Shown here piece by piece: positions 1-7,831 of a DNA stretch of 64,000 bases (the first letter of the stretch is position 1; every line of letters begins with the position of its first letter). The position numbers and the translations under genes are program-made. A model generated the notes under the pieces. That model saw only the letters and a list, made by a program, of their open reading frames with translations. It was not told the DNA's origin and searched no databases. The stretch is from Allohoeflea poritis. GTDB lineage: Bacteria > Pseudomonadota > Alphaproteobacteria > Rhizobiales > Rhizobiaceae. The stretch spans positions 310,001 to 374,000 of the forward strand of contig NZ_JAPJZH010000003.1 in NCBI RefSeq assembly GCF_027889715.1, in the 5' to 3' direction.

Positions 1-807
1 GCGGCAATCATTGCACCCGGCGCCCGAATGCTGCTTGGAGACCGGGGTGTAACACTCGAAACCGGGTTGCCGGGCCTCAATCCCAGCCTTATCGCGGTTT
101 CACTTCCTGCCTTTTACCAGACCGGCTGGACAAATCTCGAAATGTGGGGCGTGCTGATCCTGTGCGTGATCTGGGCAGTCTTGCTGGTGAAACTGTTGCT
201 GGCAATCCTGCCCTTTCCAATTCTGGTTTTCCCGTTCCTGATCATATTCTGGGTTCTTGCTGCCATTGCGCCGTATACCGAAATTCTGGAACCGGTGAAG
301 TTTTCGGCAGAACCTACGGAACTTTTCAGACCTTGGGTGGCCGTGCTGTTCAGCCTCGGTCAAGCGCTGTTTTCACCGACGATACTGTCAGGGGTGCTGT
401 TTCTTGCCGGCATTCTCTTGAGCAATTGGCGACATGCGGTGATCGCCGTTATGGGCGCGGTCATCGGAACGGCCGTGTCCTACTATTACCGGGATGTTGA
501 TCCTGTGAGCGTCAATTTGGGTCTGTATGGTTTCAATGGTGTCTTGGCAGCCGTGGCTGCCTATGTGACATGCGGCGCCAAGCTGCGCCTGGCCGTCCTG
601 GGTGCAATTCTTGCAACAATCCTGATACCGGCCGTTGCCCATTTCGGTGTTCAGTCGCTGTCCGCCCCGTTTGTTTTCACCACTTGGCTGCTGCTCCTTC
701 TGGGTTGGATCGATGTCAATTGGTTCCAGGAAAACAAAGGCAGCAACAACAATGACGGCCCAACCACGGATTCGATTGCATCACCAAAAACGCAGGCAGG
801 GAACTGA
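1..807 (+). CDS. Urea transporter family protein, 5'-truncated by the window edge
   Basis: The reading frame is open from base 1, so the gene starts outside the window and only about the last 268 codons are seen. The visible part is very hydrophobic, with roughly six membrane segments. It contains GLYGFNGVLAAVA, which resembles the conserved second-repeat signature of bacterial urea channels (UT/Yut family). The C-terminal tail is hydrophilic (KGSNNNDG...). The product would be an inner-membrane channel for urea or a small amide. A cupin gene begins 4 bases after the stop, so the two are probably co-transcribed. No urease genes are visible; they could lie to the left. The family call rests on one recognisable motif and the membrane layout. 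Confidence 0.7.
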   Translation, partial: AAIIAPGARMLLGDRGVTLETGLPGLNPSLIAVSLPAFYQTGWTNLEMWGVLILCVIWAVLLVKLLLAILPFPILVFPFLIIFWVLAAIAPYTEILEPVKFSAEPTELFRPWVAVLFSLGQALFSPTILSGVLFLAGILLSNWRHAVIAVMGAVIGTAVSYYYRDVDPVSVNLGLYGFNGVLAAVAAYVTCGAKLRLAVLGAILATILIPAVAHFGVQSLSAPFVFTTWLLLLLGWIDVNWFQENKGSNNNDGPTTDSIASPKTQAGN

Positions 808-810
808 CAC

Positions 811-1179
811 ATGACTTCTCCCAAAACAGCAACAGTACTTCCCCAACTGATCAACTATGCAAAACAGTTACGAGACACGGAAGATTGGGCCCCTTTCCGA
901 CCGGGAGTGACCGCACATTGGCTCTACAAAGAGGAAAACAACGGGCCTGCTGCCGTATTGCTGCGCTATGAACCGGGAGCCAGGGTCGCCCTGCACGAAC
1001 ACGTGGGCTACGAGCACCTTTTTGTTCTCGAAGGCGATCAATTCGATGAATATGGCGACTATCCGGAAGGCTGCTTTGTCATCAACCCGCCCGGAACCGC
1101 ACATTCGCCGGGCAGCAGAGGCGGCTGCGTGGCATTGCTGATTTACGAAAAGCCGGTGCGGTTCGTTGAAACCGATTAG
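811..1179 (+). CDS. ChrR-like cupin-domain protein
   Basis: A 122-residue single-domain cupin. The metal-binding pattern is PGARVALHEHVGYEH with H62, H64 and E68, followed by the second cupin motif YPEGCFVINPPGTAH with H98. This matches the ChrR-type cupin (anti-sigma C-terminal domain family), which binds Zn or another metal. There is no anti-sigma N-terminal helical domain, so it is a stand-alone cupin. It follows the urea-transporter-like gene by 3 bases and may sense or modify something linked to that transporter. The actual role is unknown. Confidence 0.75.
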   Translation: MTSPKTATVLPQLINYAKQLRDTEDWAPFRPGVTAHWLYKEENNGPAAVLLRYEPGARVALHEHVGYEHLFVLEGDQFDEYGDYPEGCFVINPPGTAHSPGSRGGCVALLIYEKPVRFVETD

Positions 1180-1191
1180 CAGTCAAATCAA

Positions 1192-1228
1192 GCCGGTCCG
1201 GATATCTGACACGATCCGGCTCACCGGC
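1192..1228 (+). terminator. Imperfect hairpin downstream of the cupin gene
   Basis: GCCGGTCCGGAT pairs with ATCCGG-CTC-ACCGGC across a 10-base loop: a 12-bp stem with one 3-base bulge, starting 12 bases after the cupin stop. No U-tract follows, so it could be a Rho-assisted or 3'-protective hairpin rather than an intrinsic terminator. The rest of the 1180-1534 gap holds no convincing gene apart from the second hairpin at 1473-1507. Confidence 0.35.
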
Positions 1229-1472
1229 CAAGGCTCGGAGACGATCCCCGAAGCCAATTACCGGGCACAAGTCCTGCCCGCCGTCTTTGTTGAACCGACA
1301 TTCAATACGTTATCAATCCAGACGGACCTTTCGATGCGGACGACGCACTTGTCGTTGGCTTCACGATCGGCAGCAGGTTTTGATTTTCGGATCCATGCCG
1401 ATCGAAACCGCATGAATTTAGGGGCGTTTCGAACCTCATCGCGGATCTGACCCTATCCGCTGTGGGTTCTGA

Positions 1473-1507
1473 GCATGTCCCGGGCGTGCACGATGCCCGG
1501 GACATGC
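1473..1507 (-). terminator. Perfect 13-bp inverted repeat at the 3' end of the gntR gene
   Basis: GCATGTCCCGGGC (1473-1485) and its exact reverse complement (1495-1507) are separated by 9 bases. The hairpin lies 28 bases beyond the stop of the minus-strand GntR/UTRA gene and between two convergent genes. That is where a bidirectional terminator is expected. No T-run flanks it on either strand. Confidence 0.5.
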
Positions 1508-1534
1508 GTTGCGCGAAAGCTGATGCAATGCGCT

Positions 1535-2347
1535 TTAGAATTTGAGATTGCAGTCGCAGACAGCGACCAGGATACGCTGGTGGTAAACCGGTGCGCTGTC
1601 GCTGGACCAAGTCCTGGCGTGGATCTCGTAATAGGGCCCATCTGACGTCAGTTGGTAGGTTTTCAGCGTCTGTGCATCCGGCATCACCGTGGTCACCAGG
1701 TGCTCGCGCCCGGTGACCTTGAGATTCAGGCGTTCCTCGAGAAACGGCCGGATATTGGTCATCATCAGTTCATTGATGTCGACTGTGTCCAGTCCGCTCG
1801 CCAGAGAACATGGAAGGTACATATCGGCGCCCGCACGGGTTCCATCGAGCATCTGGAGCCGCCTCGTGATCCTGTAGCAGGCACGGTCAGCGCCCAGATG
1901 GTCCGACCAGAAGCCCGCATCGTCGACTGTTTCAAGCTGAATGCTCTCCTCCGCGATGCGCAAAGGCTTTCCGCTTTCCCTGGACTGAAAGCGAAAGTGC
2001 CAGACGGTTTCGGCCAAGGGCTCTTGCGCCGCAACACGCGTGCCGTCGCCGCGCCGGCGAATGATCAGGCCGACGTCACGAAGCTGCAGCAGGGCTGCCT
2101 GAACCGTGCCCAGACTTACGTCGAAAACTTTCGTGAGCGCCAGTTCGGACGGAAGGTAGTCGCCCGGTTTCAGTACCTTCGAACGGATCGCGTTTGAAAT
2201 AGCCAAACGTGCGGCCGTCCGTTTGGTGCAGCGTTGAGAAGCCAAAACGGCTTTCATCTCTGCCGCAAGCACGTGGCAGACCTTCAGCTCCTCGGCATTC
2301 GGAAGATCGCCCGCCTGTGCCTTGCCGATGTTTTCAGCTGTTCCCAC
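1535..2347 (-). CDS. GntR family transcriptional regulator, HutC/UTRA subfamily
   Basis: A 270-residue regulator. A winged helix-turn-helix lies at about residues 45-112 (AISNAIRSKVLKPGDYLPSE, then the recognition region SLGTVQAALLQL). A UTRA ligand-binding domain follows from about 120 to the end. The GTG start at 2347 overlaps the end of tctA by 14 bases, so it is translationally coupled as the last gene of the tct operon. Regulators of this type usually repress the transporter they travel with and respond to its substrate or a metabolite. The 16-bp palindrome at 5366-5381 is its best candidate operator. The N-terminal 40 residues are longer than usual, so a start further in is possible. 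Confidence 0.88.
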   Translation of the reverse strand: MGTAENIGKAQAGDLPNAEELKVCHVLAAEMKAVLASQRCTKRTAARLAISNAIRSKVLKPGDYLPSELALTKVFDVSLGTVQAALLQLRDVGLIIRRRGDGTRVAAQEPLAETVWHFRFQSRESGKPLRIAEESIQLETVDDAGFWSDHLGADRACYRITRRLQMLDGTRAGADMYLPCSLASGLDTVDINELMMTNIRPFLEERLNLKVTGREHLVTTVMPDAQTLKTYQLTSDGPYYEIHARTWSSDSAPVYHQRILVAVCDCNLKF

Positions 2348-3833
2348 TCTTGCTCTCTTGCCACGCGGACCGAAGCAGCAGAATTACCGTCAGCCCGAAA
2401 AACGCAATTGCGATGGGGCTTTCCACTATGACGCTGATATCTGACTTATAAAGTAAGAGTGACTGGCGCAAGGATGTTTCGAACATGCCGCCAAGTATAA
2501 ACCCAATGACCATGCAGACCACAGAGAAACCGGTGCGGCGCATCGCGAGCCCCACGGCGCCGAAGGCCAGCATCACCGCAACGTCGAACATCGACTGGCC
2601 GGGAAGATAAACGCCGACCATGCACAGAACGACGACCGCAGGCAAAATCAGTCCCCGCGGCGCTTTCGCGAAGGTGGCCCAGACGGGAATCCCGGCCTTG
2701 CCGATTATCAGGTGAATGCCGTTCGCCAACAACATGCTGGCAAACAGCGCATAGATCAGATCGCCATGCATGGTCATCATGAACGGGCCCGGCACAATGC
2801 CGTGAATGATGAATGCGCTTATCAGCAGTGCGGCGGCGATGTTGCCGGGTATGCCGAGTGCGATGGTGGGGACGAGGTTGGCGCCGACGACGGCGCTGTT
2901 TGCAGCCTCCGTAGCGACGATCCCGTCGGGGTTGCCGGTGCCGAAACTCTCCGGTTCACGCGAGGTACGTCGTGCTCCACCGTAGCTGAGAAACGCCGCC
3001 AGGGTCACGCCGAGACCCGGCAGCATACCGACACCGGAGCCGATCAGCGCGCCGCGTATGATGGTTCGCCAGTGGCTGAAGAATTCAGCCACTGGCAGCG
3101 CCGAACTGATCGTCACCGTCGGTCCGTCGTTCTCCTCCGACCGCTCGCCGCCAGACCGCCACAGGTCGAAAATCTGTTCAAGCACGGACGCAAGGGCCAG
3201 CGAACCGACCGCGACCGCCGTCAGCGGCAGCCCGTCGAACAGGTTGACATTGTCAAACGTCATGCGGGCCGAGCTGTCCATCGGATCAAGCCCGATGGTC
3301 GAAAGGAACACACCCAGCAATATGGCAAGGAGACCCTTGATCATCGATCCGCCGGAAATTCCAGCCAGCAGCGCGAAGGCAAAAACCAGCACGGCTGTAA
3401 ATTCGAGCGGACCGAACTGCAGCGCGATGGCTGCCACCGGAACCACCAGAACGATAAGGAGCATGTCGGAAATCATGTCGCCGGTGACCGACGAGTAGAG
3501 CGCAAATTTCATTGCCCGCCGGGCTTCGCCCCTTTTGGCCATGGGATGGCCATCGAGCGCGGTGGCCGCGGCTTCCGGGGTGCCGGGGCTGTTCAACAGG
3601 ATTGCCGGAATCGCGCCGCCGGACGTTCCTCCCTTGTTGACGCCGACCAGGAAGGCGATGGCCGTCAGTGGCGACATGTAGTAGCTGATCGGCACCAGGA
3701 CAGCCAGCGCGGTCACGCTGCCAAGCCCGGGGATCGCGCCGATAACGATGCCGAGCGCGATGCCCAGCGCAATGAACAACAGATTGGTCAGCGTGAAAGC
3801 GGCGCCGAAGCCGGCGATCAACTGCTCAAGCAT
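2334..3833 (-). CDS. tctA: Tripartite tricarboxylate transporter, large permease TctA
   Basis: A 499-residue polytopic membrane protein with about 12 hydrophobic segments. It has the TctA signature region GGTSGGAIPAILLNSPGTPE followed by AAATALDGHPMAKRGEARRAM, and a related repeat in the second half (TIALGIPGNIAAALL). It is the large permease of a binding-protein-dependent secondary carrier that uses an ion gradient to import carboxylates. The start is preceded by GGGAGGG. It sits 18 bases after tctB, and the operon order is tctC-tctB-tctA-gntR. Confidence 0.95.
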   Translation of the reverse strand: MLEQLIAGFGAAFTLTNLLFIALGIALGIVIGAIPGLGSVTALAVLVPISYYMSPLTAIAFLVGVNKGGTSGGAIPAILLNSPGTPEAAATALDGHPMAKRGEARRAMKFALYSSVTGDMISDMLLIVLVVPVAAIALQFGPLEFTAVLVFAFALLAGISGGSMIKGLLAILLGVFLSTIGLDPMDSSARMTFDNVNLFDGLPLTAVAVGSLALASVLEQIFDLWRSGGERSEENDGPTVTISSALPVAEFFSHWRTIIRGALIGSGVGMLPGLGVTLAAFLSYGGARRTSREPESFGTGNPDGIVATEAANSAVVGANLVPTIALGIPGNIAAALLISAFIIHGIVPGPFMMTMHGDLIYALFASMLLANGIHLIIGKAGIPVWATFAKAPRGLILPAVVVLCMVGVYLPGQSMFDVAVMLAFGAVGLAMRRTGFSVVCMVIGFILGGMFETSLRQSLLLYKSDISVIVESPIAIAFFGLTVILLLRSAWQESKSGNS

Positions 3834-3851
3834 CGTACCCTCCCGACAGCA

Positions 3852-4334
3852 TCATGGAAGGTCGACCTGGAAGATCAGCCATGCCATTTGATCGATGGCA
3901 GCCGGCAGGACGATGGCCAGTCCGGCAATGGCCAGCGCGTGGCGAAACCTGCAGACAATGGCGCCAAGAACCAGAAGAGCAGCCGCCGTCGGCATATAAC
4001 CGATTACCGACATTGCGAACCAGGCGAGGCTGGCAACCGCTGCCCAGGCGACGGTTTCAAAAAGGACTGACCGCCCTTTGGCCAGGCCCGTCCGCAGTGC
4101 CGACAAGCTGTTGATGCGGGCGGCCTGCACTGCAACCAGGCAAAGCGACAGCGCAAGACAAAGCCAGGCGGTCAGTCGGGGAAAGAACGCCGGCGACAAG
4201 TCGTTTTCGCTGGCGCCGGTTCCGACGTGATTGGGGATGATCCAGGTCAGGCAAATGGCCGACATCGCAGCAAGAACCAGTCCCGCCGCAATGTCGATGG
4301 CTGCCAGCCTGGTTTTTGGTTGGAGGTCAGCCAT
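3852..4334 (-). CDS. tctB: Tripartite tricarboxylate transporter, small permease TctB
   Basis: A 160-residue membrane protein with four hydrophobic segments, the size and layout of TctB. The N-terminal segment AAIDIAAGLVLAAMSAICL and the loop ASENDLSPAFFPRLTAW are typical of the family. It lies between tctC (11-base gap) and tctA. Its role is to complete the membrane part of the carrier. The ribosome-binding site is weak, so translation may depend on coupling to tctC. Confidence 0.88.
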   Translation of the reverse strand: MADLQPKTRLAAIDIAAGLVLAAMSAICLTWIIPNHVGTGASENDLSPAFFPRLTAWLCLALSLCLVAVQAARINSLSALRTGLAKGRSVLFETVAWAAVASLAWFAMSVIGYMPTAAALLVLGAIVCRFRHALAIAGLAIVLPAAIDQMAWLIFQVDLP

Positions 4335-4345
4335 TTTTATAAGTC

Positions 4346-5299
4346 TTAGTTGGTTGCGTCGATGACCTGTTTCAGCCCGGTGACCGTGTCGGCAATATCC
4401 TGCGTCAGTGCCTGCGAGCCCACGAACATCACCGGAAACTTCAGTTTGTTCGACACCAGTTCAACGAATTCGGTATCCCTGGTGGCGGCTTCCATGGCGC
4501 TTTCAAGCTTTGCGACAATGTCGGCGGGCGTGCCTTTGGGCGCGACGATGACCGCCTGACTGGGCATCGATACGTTGTATTTCTCCCGGATAGACATCAC
4601 GTCCGGCGCGGCCAGCAGGCGACCGGCATTCATTGACGCCAGCACCTTCATCTTGTCGCCATAGCGGTTGTGAATGCCGCCACTCCAGGCAAAATCGATC
4701 TTGCCGCCGAGCAGAAACGGCACCATTTCGCCACCGCCCTTGGTTGGTATGCCGGTCAGTTTCACGCCTTCGCTGTCGCCGATGTAGTTGATGTACTGCC
4801 GCGACATGGCGCTCTGGTCGGCGTAGTTGAGCGAATGCGTCCTTGCATGCTCGATCAGCTCGTCCAGCGTGTCGAACGGCGCATCGGCCCTGGCGACGAT
4901 GGCCTGCTGATATTCGGTGATCTGACCGATATAGGTGAAGCTGTCCAGATCGTATTCGACATTCTGCGTGAGAGGCGGCCAAAGCAATGATGTGGAGGCG
5001 GCGAAGAGCAAGGTATAACCATCGGGAGCGGCTTTCGCCACTTCCGTCGCACCGACCGCTCCGCCGCCTCCCGGCCGTGTCTTGACAATGACCTTCGCGC
5101 CCAATGCCTTGCCAAGAGCGACCGAATATACACGGGCCATGGTTTCCGTGCTTCCGCCGGCCTTGTAGGGCACAACCAGGGTCACCGGCTTGTCGGGAAA
5201 TTCAGCGCGCGCCTGAACACTCCACAGAGCGGTCGCCATCCCCAGCCCAAACGTTGCAAGTGTGGTCAAGCACTTCCGACGTGCAAAATTGATTCTCAT
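4346..5299 (-). CDS. tctC: Tripartite tricarboxylate transporter, periplasmic binding protein TctC
   Basis: A 317-residue binding protein from the ATG at 5299, which has a strong GGGAGGA ribosome-binding site. The frame stays open upstream to 5422, but those codons cross the promoter and are not expected to be translated. An N-terminal Sec-type signal (RRKCLTTLATFGLGMATALWS, cleavage near ARA-E) precedes the TctC/Bug core: FPDKPVTLVVPYKAGGSTE, then ARPGGGG-like KTRPGGGGAVG. It captures a carboxylate, or a related anion, in the periplasm and hands it to TctAB. The substrate cannot be read from the sequence. Confidence 0.93.
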   Translation of the reverse strand: MRINFARRKCLTTLATFGLGMATALWSVQARAEFPDKPVTLVVPYKAGGSTETMARVYSVALGKALGAKVIVKTRPGGGGAVGATEVAKAAPDGYTLLFAASTSLLWPPLTQNVEYDLDSFTYIGQITEYQQAIVARADAPFDTLDELIEHARTHSLNYADQSAMSRQYINYIGDSEGVKLTGIPTKGGGEMVPFLLGGKIDFAWSGGIHNRYGDKMKVLASMNAGRLLAAPDVMSIREKYNVSMPSQAVIVAPKGTPADIVAKLESAMEAATRDTEFVELVSNKLKFPVMFVGSQALTQDIADTVTGLKQVIDATN

Positions 5300-5365
5300 G
5301 TTTTCCTCCCGAGTAACGCTGCATTCCCGCCCGATTTGACGCCTGAGCAGCAAACCATGATTTAC

Positions 5366-5381
5366 AAAACTATATAGTTTT
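5366..5381. promoter_or_regulatory. Perfect 16-bp palindrome between tctC and the DUF3604 gene, candidate operator
   Basis: AAAACTATATAGTTTT reads identically on both strands. It sits 66 bases upstream of the tctC start and 43 bases upstream of the divergent DUF3604 start. This is the right place for an operator controlling both directions. The local GntR/UTRA regulator is the natural candidate to bind it. The palindrome could also simply be AT-rich promoter DNA. Confidence 0.55.
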
Positions 5382-5424
5382 AATAAGCTTGTCGAGTCGG
5401 CAACTTTCCCGGGAACGTTCACTT

Positions 5425-7740
5425 ATGAAAACATTGAGTCCGTATGGCCCCGTTCGACGCGACCTGGTTGGCGACAACCATCCGTCAGCAACGCCCGGCG
5501 AGGACCCGGCGATCTATGGAACCGCCACGTTGCAACCGGTCACCCCCGTCGAGGCGCGCAGCTTTCACACGCTCAAACTTGTCTATGTCGTCGGAAGTCT
5601 CGGCCTTGACGACACCGGTGCGATCCGCATCGCCTGGCGCCTGGTCAGCGATTCCGGACGGCCGCAAACGGTGGATCCGGCGGTCCCCAATTTTGTCTCG
5701 GCAACGAGCAGCGGAGACGGCCGTCTCCAACTCAAATACGATGTCAATGGCGGACAGCGACCATGGAACGAAACTCTGACTGTGTACCAGCGCGGCGGCT
5801 ATCTTCGGCAGGGCGACGAAATAACCGTCATCTTCGGCGATACCACAGGGGGCTCGCCCGGTATGCTCGCTCAGACCTTTGCCGAGGGCGGCCGCGAATT
5901 CCGCATCATGGCTGACGTCCAGGCAACCGGAAATTTCGTCGAACTGCCGGATACCCAACTGGCGGTTCCGATCGTCGCCGGCCCCCCGCAGAGCTGGCAC
6001 GGAGTCCTTCCGAGCCTGCGCCGGCCGGGCGAGACATTTCATTTCGGCATCAAGGCGGAAGACAAATGGGGCAATCCGACCGCACAGGCGAAGGCCAGGC
6101 TGACCCTTCACCCGTCCGTCCCCGTCGAGGGACTTCCTGAGGAATTGCACTATGAACCGGAGGACCGGGCCATGACCCTGGAAGGTCTTCGGGTGATGGA
6201 ACCGGGCTTGCTGAGGATCGGGATCGCCATCGATGGCCGGACAGTCGCCGAGGCTGGCCCCTTGGTCGTCAGGGAGGGCGAGGTCGCGGGCTACTGGGGC
6301 GATTTGCATGGGCAGACCGGTGAGACCGTCGGCACCAATACGGTTGAAAGCTACCTGGATTTCGCACGCAACAAGGCCTTTCTCGATGTGACCAGCCACC
6401 AGGCGAACGACTTTCAGATCACACCTGACTTCTGGGCGCACCTCAATCAGCTCACCGCCGAATATGATGAACCAGGCCGGTTCACCGTTTTTCCCGGTTA
6501 CGAATGGTCGGGCAACACGGCAGTGGGTGGGGACCACAACGTTTTCTTCCGCCACGAAGGGCGTCCCATTCGCCGCTGCTCACACGCACTGCTGGAAGAC
6601 CGGTCCGGGATCGAAACCGACGCCCATACGCTCAGCGACCTTTTTCATGCCTTCAGGCAGACGGATGAAGACGTGGTGGTGTACGCCCATGTCGGTGGCC
6701 GATATGCCAACATCCACTACGACCACGACCCGTTGTTCGAAACGGCGGTCGAGATCCATTCGGCCTGGGGCACTTTCGAATGGATTCTGACGGACGGCTT
6801 CGACCTGGGCCGCCGGGTCGGTATCGTCTGCAACAGCGACGGCCACAAGGGACGGCCGGGCGCGAGCTATCCGGGGGCGTCGGTCTTCGGTGCCTATGGC
6901 GGCCTGACATGCTTCTTGACCGAGGAGAACGACCGCGACTGGATCTTCAAGGCTCAAAGGCGTCGCCACCACTACGGCACTACCGGCTGTCGCATGCACA
7001 TGGATGTACGGGTCGCATTGCCGCAGTTAAGCACGCTTTATGAGCGCAACCCGGACGCGGAGCCCTATACCGCCACATACCGCACCGGCAGTGCGATGAT
7101 GGGCGACATCGTCAAAACGGATGCATCGGAAGTCGAACTGGCGGTCGAGATCTGTGCCCACGCAGGTATTGAACGTGTCGAAATCCGCAACGGTGTCCGG
7201 GTTCTGGAGACGATCAGGCCCTACACCGAAGCCGATCTGGGCGATCGCATCCGTGTTCTGTGGAGCGGTGCGGAGTATCGCGGCCGCGGCCGCAACACAA
7301 ACTGGGGTGGAAGGGCGCAGTTTTCCGGGACAACGATTTCGCGTTTCGAAACCATCAACAGATGGAATCCCGACATGCTGCTCGAGCAGCGCGGTTCGGA
7401 TACGGTGGTGTGGAAATCTGTGACCACCGGAAACTTCATGGGCTTCGATGCGTGGCTGAGCCGCCGCGGCGGCCACCTTATGGTCAACACCAACCACGGT
7501 AACCTCAGTCTCGATCTCGACGCTGTCGGGCTGCAGGACGTCGTGCGCGAAGCGGGCGGGCTGGATCGAAAAATACGGGTTTTCAGATTGCCTGATCAAG
7601 AATTGAAGCGCGAACTGACATTTCGCCGGACGGTCCCGCTCAAGCCCACGGGGGACAACCCGATCTGGATTTGCGTCACCACCGAAGATGGGTTCCAGGC
7701 CTGGTCAAGTCCGGTTTACCTCTTTCGACAGGCCGGGTGA
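5425..7740 (+). CDS. DUF3604 / PHP-like metal-dependent protein
   Basis: A 771-residue protein from the ATG at 5425. Upstream in-frame start codons exist (TTG at 5389), but they would run into the promoter region. The N-terminal third is beta-rich. The middle carries PHP/amidohydrolase-like metal motifs in order: YWGDLHGQTGE, DVTSHQAND, FPGYEWSG with GDHNVFF, VYAHVGGRYANIHYD, VEIHSAWGTFEW and CNSDGHKGRPG. These match the DUF3604 family, whose reactions are largely uncharacterised. No signal peptide is evident, so it is probably cytoplasmic. It is divergent from the tct operon and is probably part of the same regulon, acting on the imported compound or on a derived ester, lactone or phosphate. 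Confidence 0.8.
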   Translation: MKTLSPYGPVRRDLVGDNHPSATPGEDPAIYGTATLQPVTPVEARSFHTLKLVYVVGSLGLDDTGAIRIAWRLVSDSGRPQTVDPAVPNFVSATSSGDGRLQLKYDVNGGQRPWNETLTVYQRGGYLRQGDEITVIFGDTTGGSPGMLAQTFAEGGREFRIMADVQATGNFVELPDTQLAVPIVAGPPQSWHGVLPSLRRPGETFHFGIKAEDKWGNPTAQAKARLTLHPSVPVEGLPEELHYEPEDRAMTLEGLRVMEPGLLRIGIAIDGRTVAEAGPLVVREGEVAGYWGDLHGQTGETVGTNTVESYLDFARNKAFLDVTSHQANDFQITPDFWAHLNQLTAEYDEPGRFTVFPGYEWSGNTAVGGDHNVFFRHEGRPIRRCSHALLEDRSGIETDAHTLSDLFHAFRQTDEDVVVYAHVGGRYANIHYDHDPLFETAVEIHSAWGTFEWILTDGFDLGRRVGIVCNSDGHKGRPGASYPGASVFGAYGGLTCFLTEENDRDWIFKAQRRRHHYGTTGCRMHMDVRVALPQLSTLYERNPDAEPYTATYRTGSAMMGDIVKTDASEVELAVEICAHAGIERVEIRNGVRVLETIRPYTEADLGDRIRVLWSGAEYRGRGRNTNWGGRAQFSGTTISRFETINRWNPDMLLEQRGSDTVVWKSVTTGNFMGFDAWLSRRGGHLMVNTNHGNLSLDLDAVGLQDVVREAGGLDRKIRVFRLPDQELKRELTFRRTVPLKPTGDNPIWICVTTEDGFQAWSSPVYLFRQAG

Positions 7741-7831
7741 TCCACCCTGTGGTGGCAGGAAGGATCGGGCCATTTTGCTGCCGCTCCTGGTCGATTCGAT
7801 CAGCGGCGGCCGACAGGCGACACGCGGGTTC

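Noticed and set aside
1166-1450. A 94-codon open frame after the cupin gene
   Set aside because: It overlaps the cupin end in another frame, has no recognisable domain or ribosome-binding site, and crosses a hairpin.
2712-4070. A 452-codon open frame on the plus strand
   Set aside because: It lies antisense to tctA and tctB, whose families are clear. Its translation is rich in R, G, H and D with no recognisable domain, typical of a GC-rich shadow frame.
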